64,000 nucleotides of DNA from Rudanella lutea DSM 19387 (GTDB lineage: Bacteria > Bacteroidota > Bacteroidia > Cytophagales > Spirosomataceae): the NCBI RefSeq assembly GCF_000383955.1, contig NZ_KB913013.1:4483694-4547693 (forward strand). The letters run 5' to 3'. This document shows positions 26,348-35,300 of the stretch, one piece after another. The notes under the pieces were generated by a model. It ran no database searches and was not told the origin of the DNA. It worked only from the letters and a program-made list of their open reading frames with translations. A program made the translations under genes and the position numbers. Every line of letters begins with the position of its first letter. Position 1 is the stretch's first letter.

Positions 26348-27713
26348 AGCCGCTTCCCTGTTGTTCATGAACGAGTGATTTAGCGGTAACCGGCATGCCC
26401 CACCGGCGCAGCCGATGCCCCCGGAAGGCGTAGTACGCCAGGTAGAGATAACAGGGAAATAAAACCCAGTAAGCCTCGCGCAGGCCGTATTGGTCGGCCA
26501 GCAGGCCATACACCAACGGTAGGAGGGCGTTGCCGCTGAGACCCATGATGAGCAGAGCGGCCCCCACTTTGGTAAACCGGCCCAGCCCGTCGAGAGCCAA
26601 CGGCCAGATACTAGCCCACACAAGCGAGTTGGCCAGCCCCAGTAATACCACAAACCAGACCGACAAATCGGCCTGTAGGCCCAGCACCGAGAGGTTGCCC
26701 CGGCTGAACAGAATCAGCAGCGTAAACACCAGCCCCAGCACCGTGCAGATTCGGAACATGTTTACCTGACTGATGACCTTCGGAATGAGGGCGATGCCGA
26801 TGATGTAGCCGCAAATTGTGGCAAATAGGGTGTACGAGGGCAACACCTTGGCGTCGAGCAGGGGAATACCCATCGAACCGGCGTACCCGATGATCGTGTC
26901 GATGGCGATAACCTGTGTGCCCACGTGCAGAAAGATAGCCAGAGCGCCCAGAATCAGGTGTGGGAACTGGAAAATAGAGGTTTTATCGACGTTGGCCGCG
27001 GCTACATCAGCCGTTTCGTGCTCAGTGTTGATTTCGGGCAGGGGCGACACCCGCACCAGAATCCCCAGCCCAATGAGTACGGTGCCGATTACCGAATAGG
27101 GGACAATGACCCGGCGCACCAGCTCATCGAGGGCGGCCGCTTTTTCGGAAGCGGGCATGGTGGCGAGTTGGCTGAACAGGTCGGTATCGGTAGCCCGCAG
27201 AATCACGGCGGCAAACAGGAGCGGGGCCAGAATACCCGCGCCTTTGTTGCAGATTCCCATGATGCTGATGCGTTGGGCCGCCCGCTCTTTGGGGCCCAGA
27301 ACGGTGATGTAGGGGTTGGCCGCTGTTTGCAGGATAGCCAGCCCGACGCCAATCGTAAACAGCCCAAGTAAAAACGTCGGGTAGGAGCGGGTAAGGGCGG
27401 CCGGTACAAAAATGAAGGCCCCCAACGCCATCACCCAGAACCCAACCATCATGCCTTTTTTGAAGCCCACCCGCTTGAGCAGGTACGACGACGGCACCGA
27501 CATGATGAAGTACGAAATATAGAACGCAAACGTGACCAGATACGAACTGAAATTGGTTAGCTCGCAGGCGATTTTGAAGTAGGGAATCAGAATGGCGTTG
27601 ACCCAGGTTACGAACCCGAATACGAAGAACAGCACCCCAATCAGCAGAATCGACACCATCGTATCGCGTTCGCTGAGGGAGCTGACTTCAACAACCTCTG
27701 GTTTGTTTTTCAT
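26334..27713 (-). CDS. nagP: Sugar MFS transporter, FucP/NagP family
   Basis: 459 residues with about 12 membrane helices. The early helix VLFFVFGFVTWVNAILIPYFK matches the FucP/NagP signature (G-F-x-T-W-x-N), followed by LLKRVGFKKGMMVGFWVMALG. GVGLAILQTAANPYITVLGP is the strongly conserved FucP block. A large cytoplasmic loop lies near residues 215-250. The gene is the promoter-proximal member of the nagP-nagA-nagB-oxidoreductase operon, so GlcNAc is the likely substrate. A LacI-type operator candidate lies in its leader (27739-27749). Confidence 0.9.
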   Translation of the reverse strand: MKNKPEVVEVSSLSERDTMVSILLIGVLFFVFGFVTWVNAILIPYFKIACELTNFSSYLVTFAFYISYFIMSVPSSYLLKRVGFKKGMMVGFWVMALGAFIFVPAALTRSYPTFLLGLFTIGVGLAILQTAANPYITVLGPKERAAQRISIMGICNKGAGILAPLLFAAVILRATDTDLFSQLATMPASEKAAALDELVRRVIVPYSVIGTVLIGLGILVRVSPLPEINTEHETADVAAANVDKTSIFQFPHLILGALAIFLHVGTQVIAIDTIIGYAGSMGIPLLDAKVLPSYTLFATICGYIIGIALIPKVISQVNMFRICTVLGLVFTLLILFSRGNLSVLGLQADLSVWFVVLLGLANSLVWASIWPLALDGLGRFTKVGAALLIMGLSGNALLPLVYGLLADQYGLREAYWVLFPCYLYLAYYAFRGHRLRRWGMPVTAKSLVHEQQGSGYATP

Positions 27714-27719
27714 GATAAC

Positions 27720-28110
27720 TATTGGCTAATGGTTTTTGGCAACCGGTGCTCCGGGTTTTGGTAAGGCCAGTTTCTCTCCTTAAACGCTTTTCAGTACTGG
27801 ACATTCGGACTTCAGACACTGGACGTTAGATTTAACGTGAATTATGGATAATGGCTAACGCGTTAGCACCTATCTGTTTAACAGCTGATTGATACGTATT
27901 TTGTCCTTAACTCACGTTAGACTTACTACCATTTATAGATGGAGGTCTAACGTCTAATGTCCAAATGTCCAGTACTGAGTAAATGCTTGACTGCCCACTT
28001 GTAAGGCCTTAGTTTAAATTAGTTTAGGGTTCGTTCTTTGCTCACTCGTTATCAGATAACAAATTGCGTGAAACATTAAACCAGAAACCCAAAACCAAAA
28101 ACTACTTAAC
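27720..28110. repeat. Composite palindromic intergenic element between nagP and a Gfo/Idh gene
   Basis: No gene is seen in this 401 bp gap. Outer arms: GGTTTTTGGC near 27731 and AAACCCAAAACCAAAAACTA near 28085. Inner arms: TCAGTACTGGACAT near 27791 and ATGTCCAGTACTGAG near 27965 (exact over 14 bp), with GGACGTTAGA against TCTAACGTC between them. GTTAGACTTACTACC near 27924 also occurs at 40188-40202. TTTAACGTGAATTATGGA near 27832 recurs, with one change, at 37315. It is a dispersed mosaic repeat. Confidence 0.75.
27739..27749. promoter_or_regulatory. Possible LacI-family operator upstream of nagP
   Basis: GCAACCGGTGC is centred on ACCGGT, the kind of CG-centred palindrome bound by LacI-family repressors. 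It is 26 bp before the nagP start, and a LacI-family gene closes the same cluster. A single short site is weak evidence. Confidence 0.35.
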
Positions 28111-28114
28111 GTAG

Positions 28115-29503
28115 TTACACCGTTGGCTCCCAACCGCGTTGATATTCGCGTTTCCAGAATCGCTCGGCGGCTTTGTTGTTTTTGATCCGCCCGGTGGCGG
28201 GGTCAATGTCGAGCGTACTGCCCGACCGCAGAGCGATGTTGCCTAACTGACAGAGTAGCGTGCTTTGGTGCCCGCTCAGAATGTCGGAGTTGAGGGCCGC
28301 GCCTTTTCGAATAGCGTCGAAAAAGTTCTGAATATGCAGGGCGTCGAGGGCTTGCGAGGGATTCATACGGTCACGGGCGTTGATGACAACGTCGTTTTTG
28401 ACCTCTTTCACAAGATTATTGTCGAGGTCGTACACCTTGTAGGCGTTGCCCCCGTCGATTTGCAGCGCCCCTTTGTCGCCGTAAAAAATGACGCCTACGC
28501 TGCTCCCTTCAATGGTACGGCCGTTGCAACTGCGGCCCTCCCAGGTCATGCCGGTATTGTTGGCAAATTCGAGGCTGATGACCTGCGTGTCGGGCGTTTC
28601 CCAATCGTCCTGATACCGGTATCGGCCACCGGTCGAGGTCACTCGGGTGGGGTAGTCGACGTTCAGGCCCCAGCGCATCAGGTCGAGCATGTGTGTGCCA
28701 TTGTTGAGCGATTCGCCCGTGCCCCAGTTCCAGAACCAGTGCCAGTTGTAGTGCAGAATATTGTCTTTAAATGCCTGCCGGGGCGCGGGCCCCTGCCACA
28801 GGTCGTAGTTGAGCCACGACGGAACAGCCGATGCTTTACCGACCCCGATCGAAGGCCGATTGTTGGTGTACCAGCCCTTGGCGAAGTACGGCCGACCGAT
28901 GATGCCGTCGCGAACGGCCAGCACCCCGGCCGCTACGTTGGGCCATGATCGGCGCTGATTGCCCATCTGAATCACATTCTTGTATTTTTTCTGGGCGGCC
29001 ACCAGCAGTTCGCCTTCGTGCGGGTTGTGCGAACAGGGCTTTTCGAGGTACACATGCTTGCCTGCCTTAGAGGCCAGCAGGGCCGCCGGTGCGTGCCAGT
29101 GATCGGGGGCTGCTATAATCAGTGCGTCGAGGTCTTTGTCTTCCAGCGCCTTTCGGAAATCGGGCACCGCCTGCGGTTTGGCCTCGCCCAGTTTCTCAAC
29201 GGTGGTAATACACTTATCGGCCGCGCGTGTGTCGACGTCGGAAACCGAACGAACCTGACAGTTGGGTTGCAGGGCAAAGTTGCTTGCTAAGGCCAGCCCC
29301 CGGCTGTTTACACCCATCATGCCCACCTGAATGCGGTCGTTGGCCCCCAGAATCCGGGCGTAACTTTTGGGGCTGAAACCGGGCAATATGCCGCCGAGTG
29401 TCAGGGCTGCCGTACCTGCCAGTGCCTGTCCCATAAAGGTTCGGCGGGAGGGCTGCGTAGTGAGGGAGTCTGGTTCGGATGGGTTGTGCGTGTGTTGATG
29501 CAT
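28115..29503 (-). CDS. Tat-exported Gfo/Idh/MocA-family oxidoreductase
   Basis: 462 residues from MHQHTHNPSEPD; a longer frame to 29566 adds no match. The N-terminus has a twin-arginine signal (PSRRTFMGQALAGTAALTLG), so it is exported folded with its cofactor bound. The Rossmann start is IQVGMMGVNSRGLALAS. The E-K-P block is VYLEKPCSHNPHEGE, followed by MGNQRRSWPNV and WHWFWNWGTGESLNNGTHMLDLMRWGL, all usual for this large Bacteroidota/Planctomycetes subfamily. It sits behind the nag operon in the same direction, separated by 401 bp of repeats, so it is a separate unit. The substrate is an unknown sugar or glycan product. Confidence 0.92.
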   Translation of the reverse strand: MHQHTHNPSEPDSLTTQPSRRTFMGQALAGTAALTLGGILPGFSPKSYARILGANDRIQVGMMGVNSRGLALASNFALQPNCQVRSVSDVDTRAADKCITTVEKLGEAKPQAVPDFRKALEDKDLDALIIAAPDHWHAPAALLASKAGKHVYLEKPCSHNPHEGELLVAAQKKYKNVIQMGNQRRSWPNVAAGVLAVRDGIIGRPYFAKGWYTNNRPSIGVGKASAVPSWLNYDLWQGPAPRQAFKDNILHYNWHWFWNWGTGESLNNGTHMLDLMRWGLNVDYPTRVTSTGGRYRYQDDWETPDTQVISLEFANNTGMTWEGRSCNGRTIEGSSVGVIFYGDKGALQIDGGNAYKVYDLDNNLVKEVKNDVVINARDRMNPSQALDALHIQNFFDAIRKGAALNSDILSGHQSTLLCQLGNIALRSGSTLDIDPATGRIKNNKAAERFWKREYQRGWEPTV

Positions 29504-29956
29504 CTTGTGAGAAGCGGTTCGGGTTGATTGAATCGGATAATTAAGGTGGGTGCTTAAGATAGCCACAAAAGCAACCGAATAGGGGTGGGATACTGCCCGA
29601 CTGAAGGCCGGTTTTTAGCTGTAGACAATACGCAGGCTTGCCGGTTGGGGTACGTACCCGAAACACGATCCGGAAAAAAGATTGGCCGGTTGGCTGGAAG
29701 AAAGTAAAACGACCTGCACAGGAGCCTGAAAGCCAGCTCGGTTGATGGCCATACAGACCCGTTGATCTATAAAATTGGGCTTAATTCGTTGGGCGAAAAA
29801 AAGGTGAAAGGTAGGGCGAGCCATAGATAATTTGGTAAGAAGAGATACTAACGAACAACGTGTACGTACCCGAAAAGTAAACGACAGATCATTGAAAACG
29901 AAATTTGCCTTGAAATTTAATGCAATGCCTGTGCGAAATCAGAGCGGAGTTACCGC
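29504..29956. other. Spacer between the Gfo/Idh and Crp/Fnr genes
   Basis: 453 bp. It holds the promoter region of the leftward oxidoreductase (first about 100 bp) and one possible small ORF on the minus strand (29615-29824). I see no repeat family or RNA gene in it. Confidence 0.5.
29615..29824 (-). CDS. Possible small hypothetical protein
   Basis: 69 residues, MARPTFHLFFAQRIKPNFID to PASLRIVYS. It begins with ATG and fills half of an otherwise empty gap, in the same direction as the neighbours. No family, signal or membrane segment is recognised. Codon use is not decisive, so this may be a chance frame. Confidence 0.3.
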   Translation of the reverse strand: MARPTFHLFFAQRIKPNFIDQRVCMAINRAGFQAPVQVVLLSSSQPANLFSGSCFGYVPQPASLRIVYS

Positions 29957-30550
29957 TCAACGATGCGCTACCTGGGCCCGGATACGGCTTAACGACGGGC
30001 CTTTGATACCCAGATAAGAAGCAATATGTCCGAGCGAAACCCGGTTTAGAATATCGGGTTGCCGGGTCAACAGATCGGTATAGCGCTCCTCCGCCGACTG
30101 GGTCAGCAAGCTTTCCGACCGGGTCTGGTTGATCAGAAAATAATGCTCGGCCAGTAACCGCCCAAACCGCTCCCAACCGTGCGATTGCTGGTAGAGCTCG
30201 CGGAGCCGGTCGTGTTCGATAACCAACAGCTCGGTGTCTTCGAGAGCTTCGATCAGGTAGGGGCAGGTGGTTTGGGTTAACAGGCTTTTGAGCGAGGTCA
30301 AAAATGTGTGTTCGGCTACGAAGTACAGATTGTGCTCCTGCTCGGTTTTTGGGTCCGTGTAATAGACCCGGAACATGCCTTTGAGCACAAACCCTACGTG
30401 TCGGCAAACCGAATGGCTGAAGGTAAACAAATCGTGCCGGGGAATGGCCCGGCTCTGCCAGAACGGTTCGGCCAGGAGAAGGTCTGCCTCGGTAAGCTGG
30501 GCAAATTCGCGTAACTGATGATGTAATACCGTTTGTTGAGACGGAGACAT
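29957..30550 (-). CDS. Crp/Fnr-family transcriptional regulator
   Basis: 197 residues from MSPSQQTVLHHQLRE; the ATG at 30583 adds 11 residues. A cyclic-nucleotide-binding-like domain covers about 10-125, with FVLKGMFRVYY, the beta-roll block. A helix-turn-helix ends the protein (RVSLGHIASYLGIKGPSLSRI). There is no N-terminal Cys cluster, so it is not an Fnr-type iron-sulfur sensor. It is divergent from an OsmC gene over a 177 bp spacer and may control it. Its length and architecture match the many Bacteroidota Crp-like regulators whose ligands are unknown. Confidence 0.92.
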   Translation of the reverse strand: MSPSQQTVLHHQLREFAQLTEADLLLAEPFWQSRAIPRHDLFTFSHSVCRHVGFVLKGMFRVYYTDPKTEQEHNLYFVAEHTFLTSLKSLLTQTTCPYLIEALEDTELLVIEHDRLRELYQQSHGWERFGRLLAEHYFLINQTRSESLLTQSAEERYTDLLTRQPDILNRVSLGHIASYLGIKGPSLSRIRAQVAHR

Positions 30551-30678
30551 AGGCAGGAGTTCGATGGTAACGCGCCAAAACAAAGCCTAAAGTAGCGAGT
30601 TATAGGTCAGACATCGCACGATATACGTTTGGCCGTCGCTTTTTAACATAGGTGAAAATTAAAGGCAGATGGCCTGTT

Positions 30679-30686
30679 TACTTTTG
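30679..30686 (+). promoter_or_regulatory. -7 box (TACTTTTG) of the OsmC gene
   Basis: Exact TAnnTTTG match, 41 bp before the OsmC start codon, in the divergent spacer with the Crp/Fnr gene. A candidate box for the leftward gene (TACTTTAG read on the minus strand) lies near 30590-30597. Confidence 0.65.
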
Positions 30687-30727
30687 CGTCATCCAATCAA
30701 AACATAAACCAACTTAAGTCGCACATT

Positions 30728-31144
30728 ATGAAAATTACCCGCAACGCATCGGCACACTGGGCCGGCACTGGCAAAGATGGTAAAGGCACGCTGACTACCG
30801 CCAGCACAGTGCTGAACCAGACGCAGTACTCGTTTAATACCCGGTTTGAAGATGGTATTGGTACCAACCCCGAAGAGCTTGTAGCCGCTGCTCATGCAGG
30901 CTGCTTTGCCATGCAACTGGCGTTTAATATTCAACAGGCGGGTTTTGCCGCCGACACTCTCGATGTGCGCTGCGACATTACGCTCGAAGATGGCGGTATC
31001 AGCAGCTCAAAGCTGACCCTCAAGGCGAGCGTGCCCAACCTCGACCAGGCCAAGTTTGACGAATTGGTGGCCCATGCCGAGAAAAACTGCCCAATCTCGA
31101 AGCTGTTCAATACCCATATTTCCGTTGATGCTACCCTGGCCTAA
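30728..31144 (+). CDS. OsmC/Ohr-family peroxidase
   Basis: 138 residues. Both catalytic cysteines are visible: AAAHAGCFAMQL (Cys near residue 58) and AEKNCPISKLF (near 122), the two-Cys pattern of OsmC proteins that reduce organic hydroperoxides. The start MKITRNASAHWAGTGKDGKGT is typical of the OsmC rather than the Ohr branch. It is cytoplasmic and acts in peroxide defence. It has its own promoter box and a good terminator (31166-31200), so it is a single-gene unit divergent from a Crp/Fnr regulator. Confidence 0.94.
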   Translation: MKITRNASAHWAGTGKDGKGTLTTASTVLNQTQYSFNTRFEDGIGTNPEELVAAAHAGCFAMQLAFNIQQAGFAADTLDVRCDITLEDGGISSSKLTLKASVPNLDQAKFDELVAHAEKNCPISKLFNTHISVDATLA

Positions 31145-31165
31145 GGGTTTACTCAATGGGTAAGC

Positions 31166-31200
31166 AAAAGCCAATGGACGCCGTGTCTGTTGGCTTTTTT
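31166..31200 (+). terminator. Intrinsic terminator after OsmC
   Basis: AAAAGCCAA (31166-31174) pairs with TTGGCTTTT (31190-31198), followed by T residues. The stem is 9 bp and the loop about 15 nt. Confidence 0.85.
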
Positions 31201-31279
31201 CGTGCCCTGCCGCGAGCTCCGTTGGTTCGATAAAGACCGACCGATTAGTCACTGGCTTGCGCTCCGCAGCCGGAAGCCG

Positions 31280-31287
31280 TACTTTTG
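31280..31287 (+). promoter_or_regulatory. -7 box (TACTTTTG) of the amidase gene
   Basis: Exact TAnnTTTG match, with CTTG 20 bp upstream (31256-31259) as a weak -33 element. The predicted transcript start near 31293 lies after the upstream TTG at 31285, so that codon cannot be the start and the TTG at 31357 is preferred. Confidence 0.6.
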
Positions 31288-31356
31288 CGGCTTCGTTTGG
31301 GTGGCTTTGGGTCTGATTACCAGAGCATCCACCTTCGTTCACAACAAACCACTAAT

Positions 31357-32241
31357 TTGCAGACACTCTTCTTTGCCTTCGTTTGTGCGCTTTGGGCTCT
31401 GACCAACCCCGGCCTTCTGACCGGCACAAACCGGTTGCCCGAAACGGCAGCTACCCTCCGCGAACGACCTAAGCCCGCACCAGAGCAGCCCGATAAACGG
31501 CGAGGAAAGAACCCGAAAAAATCGGCATCGGCGGCCAAGAAGCAACCGGCTGCGAGCCGCAAGCCGCTGAGCGGAACAGTATATTATCTGGCTTCCGGGC
31601 ACGGCGGCCCCGACCCCGGTGCTATTGGTCGCTACGGCAAGCACCTGCTCCCCGAGGATGAGTACGCCTACGACGTGACGATCCGGCTGGCCGATTTACT
31701 CAGGCAACAGGGGGCTACGGTGTACATGATTGTACACGACCCAAACGACGGTATTCGGAATGAGGCTATCCTTAAAATCGACCGCGATGAGGTGGCTTAC
31801 CCGCGTCAGCGTATTCCACTCAATCAAAATACCCGGCTCGATCAGACCACCTCGGCCGTAAATCGACTTTATGCCCGGCACAAAGGACGATTCCAGCGGT
31901 TTATTACCATTCACGTCGACAGCCGGAGTGTGGGCGAAAAAATCGACGTATTCTTTTATCACCACACCCAAAGTAAGTCGGGGGCGCGGCTGGCCCGGCA
32001 TATTCACCGGCGGTTTCGGGCCAACTACAAACGCTACCAGCCCGACCGGCCGTACTCGGGCAACGTGTCGGCCCGTAATACGCTGTATGTGGTTAAAAAC
32101 AGCCACCCGCCCACCGTTTTTATCGAACTGGGCAACATCCAGAACAAGCTCGACCAACGGCGGTTTCTGATTCCGTCGAACCGGCAGGCATTGGCCAACT
32201 GGATGATGCAGGGTATTGTGGATGATTTCCGCACGAGGTGA
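31357..32241 (+). CDS. N-acetylmuramoyl-L-alanine amidase (Amidase_3), probable TTG start
   Basis: 294 residues if translation begins at the TTG at 31357, which gives a signal peptide (QTLFFAFVCALWALT). There is no ATG upstream of the domain in this frame. A low-complexity Lys/Pro/Ala linker follows (about 25-75). The zinc amidase domain has LASGHGGPDPGAIG (first zinc His), the Glu in PEDEYAYDVTIRLA, FITIHVDS (second His) and VFIELGNIQNKLD (catalytic Glu). It cleaves the lactyl-peptide bond of peptidoglycan in the periplasm and acts in cell division or recycling. It is alone between a terminator and the large type IIG-like gene. Confidence 0.88.
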   Translation: MQTLFFAFVCALWALTNPGLLTGTNRLPETAATLRERPKPAPEQPDKRRGKNPKKSASAAKKQPAASRKPLSGTVYYLASGHGGPDPGAIGRYGKHLLPEDEYAYDVTIRLADLLRQQGATVYMIVHDPNDGIRNEAILKIDRDEVAYPRQRIPLNQNTRLDQTTSAVNRLYARHKGRFQRFITIHVDSRSVGEKIDVFFYHHTQSKSGARLARHIHRRFRANYKRYQPDRPYSGNVSARNTLYVVKNSHPPTVFIELGNIQNKLDQRRFLIPSNRQALANWMMQGIVDDFRTR

Positions 32242-32247
32242 TTGAAT

Positions 32248-32306
32248 GGCATGCGGTGGATGATGGCACGCGGATGACACGAATAAAATCTCATCCAATC
32301 CGTGTG
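32248..32306. repeat. Short CACGCGGATGACACG element
   Basis: GGCACGCGGATGACACGAAT (from about 32259) is answered by the degenerate ATCCAATCCGTGTGT. It is a small relative of the element at 2513-2640. Confidence 0.45.
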
Positions 32307-32314
32307 TAACTTTG
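32307..32314 (+). promoter_or_regulatory. -7 box (TAACTTTG) at the start of the type IIG-like gene
   Basis: Exact TAnnTTTG match, ending only 4 bp before the ATG at 32319. With transcription starting about 5-7 bp after the box, the mRNA would be leaderless or nearly so. If the true start codon is further in, the first annotated residues (before ITHQHIDRF) would be lost without harm to the domain. Confidence 0.55.
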
Positions 32315-32318
32315 TTCC

Positions 32319-35300
32319 ATGAGGCTCCAACCCCGTAAGCCGGCTCAGGCACTGGATAAAGCGTACGCCAAACAAACCATCACCCACCAACACATCGACC
32401 GGTTCCGACAGGCCCTGTTGCGGCTGTTGACGCGGCTCGACGAGGGAGAGTCGGAGGTGTACCAGCGGAAAATAATCACCGAGTTTCTGAACGATACGTT
32501 TTACAACGCCCACTCAGGGCTGGCTGTGGCTACCCGCGACCAGAACGATCTGGTGATTTATACTGGCCCGACGGCCGAAGCCGCGCCCGGTGTGCTTATG
32601 GCGGCCAAGAAAGTGTTTGCCGGAGAGATGATGACTATGTTGAAAAACAATGTCAAGTCGCTCCATGAGCTTATTTTGTACTACTTCGAGGAAGCGGAGC
32701 GTCGGCCCGAACGCCCGTTTACGCGGCTGGTCATCACCGACGTGTACAACTGGTTTTTCTTTGCCGAAGCCGATTTTCGGCGGTTTTTCTACCAGAATCC
32801 CCGCCTGCGGAAACTCTACCAGATTAAGGGGCAACAGAAAAAAGACAACGCATTTTTCTTCAGTGAGACGGCCCGGATTCTGCGCGAGATGGACGACGAG
32901 GTGCCCGTAACCTGGCTCAACCTGCGCGAGCTCGAAAACGCGGCCCGTGCCGATAACCCCGCCGACTGGCTTCCGCTTATTCCAGTCTACAAGCTGTTTT
33001 CGCCCGAACACCTGCTCCAGATTCCGCTTACCGACAATGGCGATCTCATCAACGGCCCGTTTGTCGATGAGCTGCTGCATGTGCTGGGCCTCCATCGAAC
33101 CCTATCGGGTGGAGTCCCCCGGCTCGACCGGCTACCCGAACCCGACCGGCAACCGGGCTCCTGGCTCGAAAACACGATTGGATGCCTGCGCGCTACCGGG
33201 GCCCTGACCCACCTGCCCGACCCTAACACCTACGGCCCCGATCCCGAAGGGCAGGAAACCCGCGTTGCTCTCGAACTGCTGTTGACCTGGCTCGGCCGGG
33301 TCTTGTTTCTGAAACGGCTCGAAGGGCAGTTGCAAACCTACCACGGCTACAGCCGCGAGGGTCAGTTCCTGACGGCCCGTCAGCTACGCACTTTTGCCGA
33401 GTTAGGCGAGCTGTTTTTTGAGGTAATCGCCGTGCCGGTCTCGGAGCGGTCGGCTGGGGTGGTGAGCCGATACGGCCCGGCGGAGGCTATTCCGTACCTG
33501 AACAGTGCGCTGTTTGCCCCAACACAGCTCGAACAGGTACTCCCTCTGAGCGCGCTGAACGACCGGCTTACCCTGCCGCTATTTGCCCAAACAAGCCTGA
33601 AAACCCCATCGGGCGACCGGCAAACGGGCGAATTGCCCACGCTGACGTATTTGCTGGCTTTTCTGGATAGCTATGACTTTGCAACCGAAGGCGCGGCCAC
33701 TATTCAGCCCGACAATAAGCCCGCTCTGAACCACACGGCCCTCGGCCTGGTGATCGACCTGTTGAGTAACTCCCGCACCGGAGCCGCGTACACGCCCGGT
33801 TGGGTGGCCGAACATACCGTGCGTGAGCCCATTCGGCGGTTGGTGTTGCAGCGGTTCAACGAGCGGTTTGGTCTGCATTGCGCCGACCTGACCGACTTAC
33901 GGGCTCAGCTTCAGAATATAGAACCGGGCGAAGCCAACGCCCTCATCAATGGTCTGCGCGTGGTAGACCCGGCCGTGGGCGGTGGGCATCTGCTGGTATC
34001 GGCTCTGCACGAGCTGATCGCGATCAAAGCCGAGTTGGGTATTCTGACCGACCCGGCCGGGCGGCTGCTGAGCGGCTACGAGGTGGCGGTTGAAGGGGAC
34101 GATCTGGTGGTCTGGAATACCGACGGTGAGGTGTTTGCGTACCAACCGACAACCGCCCAGAGTCGGCTGCGTACGGGGCAACCCGTAGAGCGTCCGTCGA
34201 CAAGTCGCCGACGGGCACCGGGAGCCTCCGAAAAGCAACGGGTGCAGGAAACCCTTTTTCACGAAAAGCGGATTTTAATCCAGCACTGCCTGTTTGGGGT
34301 CGATGCGGACCCGGTTGCGGTTGAGTTGGCCCGGTTGCGGTTAGCACTCGAATTACTCAAAAGTACCTATTACGTAACCGACGGTAAGGCGGGCTGGTCG
34401 CTACCGAACATCCCTAATCTGGATGCAAATCTGAAGGTTGGTAATGCCCTTATCAGCCGATTTGGGCTTGGGTTTCGGGCGGATACGGTGCGTAACGTAA
34501 GCCTGCGCGAGAAGTTTACGGGTGCGTTTCGGCAGTACCGGACCGACCGGATGGCTTACCCGACTTGTTGGGAGGAAGCTGAAAAAGCCCAAATAGAAGC
34601 CCGAATGGCCGATTTCGAGGCTCTCCTCCCGCAGTTAGCCTTAATCGACGGGAAAGACTATGCCGAGATTCGCGAGCTCGAAACCCGGCGGGCGCAACTC
34701 GCTCTCACCTTCGATTTTGTCGAACACGATAACCGGCTGCAAACGCTGGACGCTCAGGTGGCTGCCCGAAAAAAAGCGTTGGCCGATAAACAACGCCCGT
34801 ACGCACAGGCGGTCGAATGGCGGTTTATGTTTCCCGAAGTGCTCGATGAGGCTGGGGCGTTTGTTGGATTCGATGCGGTGCTGAGCTACCTGCCAATCAC
34901 CGATCCCGATGAGCCGGCTGGCCGCCGGGCCTTGCTGAGTAAATCGTTTCCGAACACCTACGCGCCGGGTATCGGTGCGTATGCCTTATTTGTGGAACAG
35001 AGCCTGAACCTGCTGCGGTCGGGCGGGCAGTTGGCCTGTGTGCTGCCCACCGATTGGATGCGCAGCCCGCACGGTGCTAACCTGCGGCAGTGGCTCAAAA
35101 CAGGCGTGGCCATCGAACAGGTGACCGACTTGGGCGACGACCCGACCGGGGGCGAACCGGTTTGTGTGCTGAACCTGCGCAAGGCCCCGGCCCACGATAA
35201 CTTCCGGGTAACTCAACGAAGGGGGGCGCAACGCCAGGCGACCGAAACGCACAGCCGCTCGTTTGTGATTGCGACCCATTCGTTGCCCGACGACGGGTGG

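Noticed and set aside
26348-26653. Extension of the nagA frame upstream
   Set aside because: It is inside the transporter gene and has no match to the amidohydrolase family. The start at 26347 fits the family length.
27714-28114. Possible tRNA or small RNA in the large gap
   Set aside because: No T-loop GTTCGANTC pattern or cloverleaf was seen; the palindromic structure is explained by the repeat modules.
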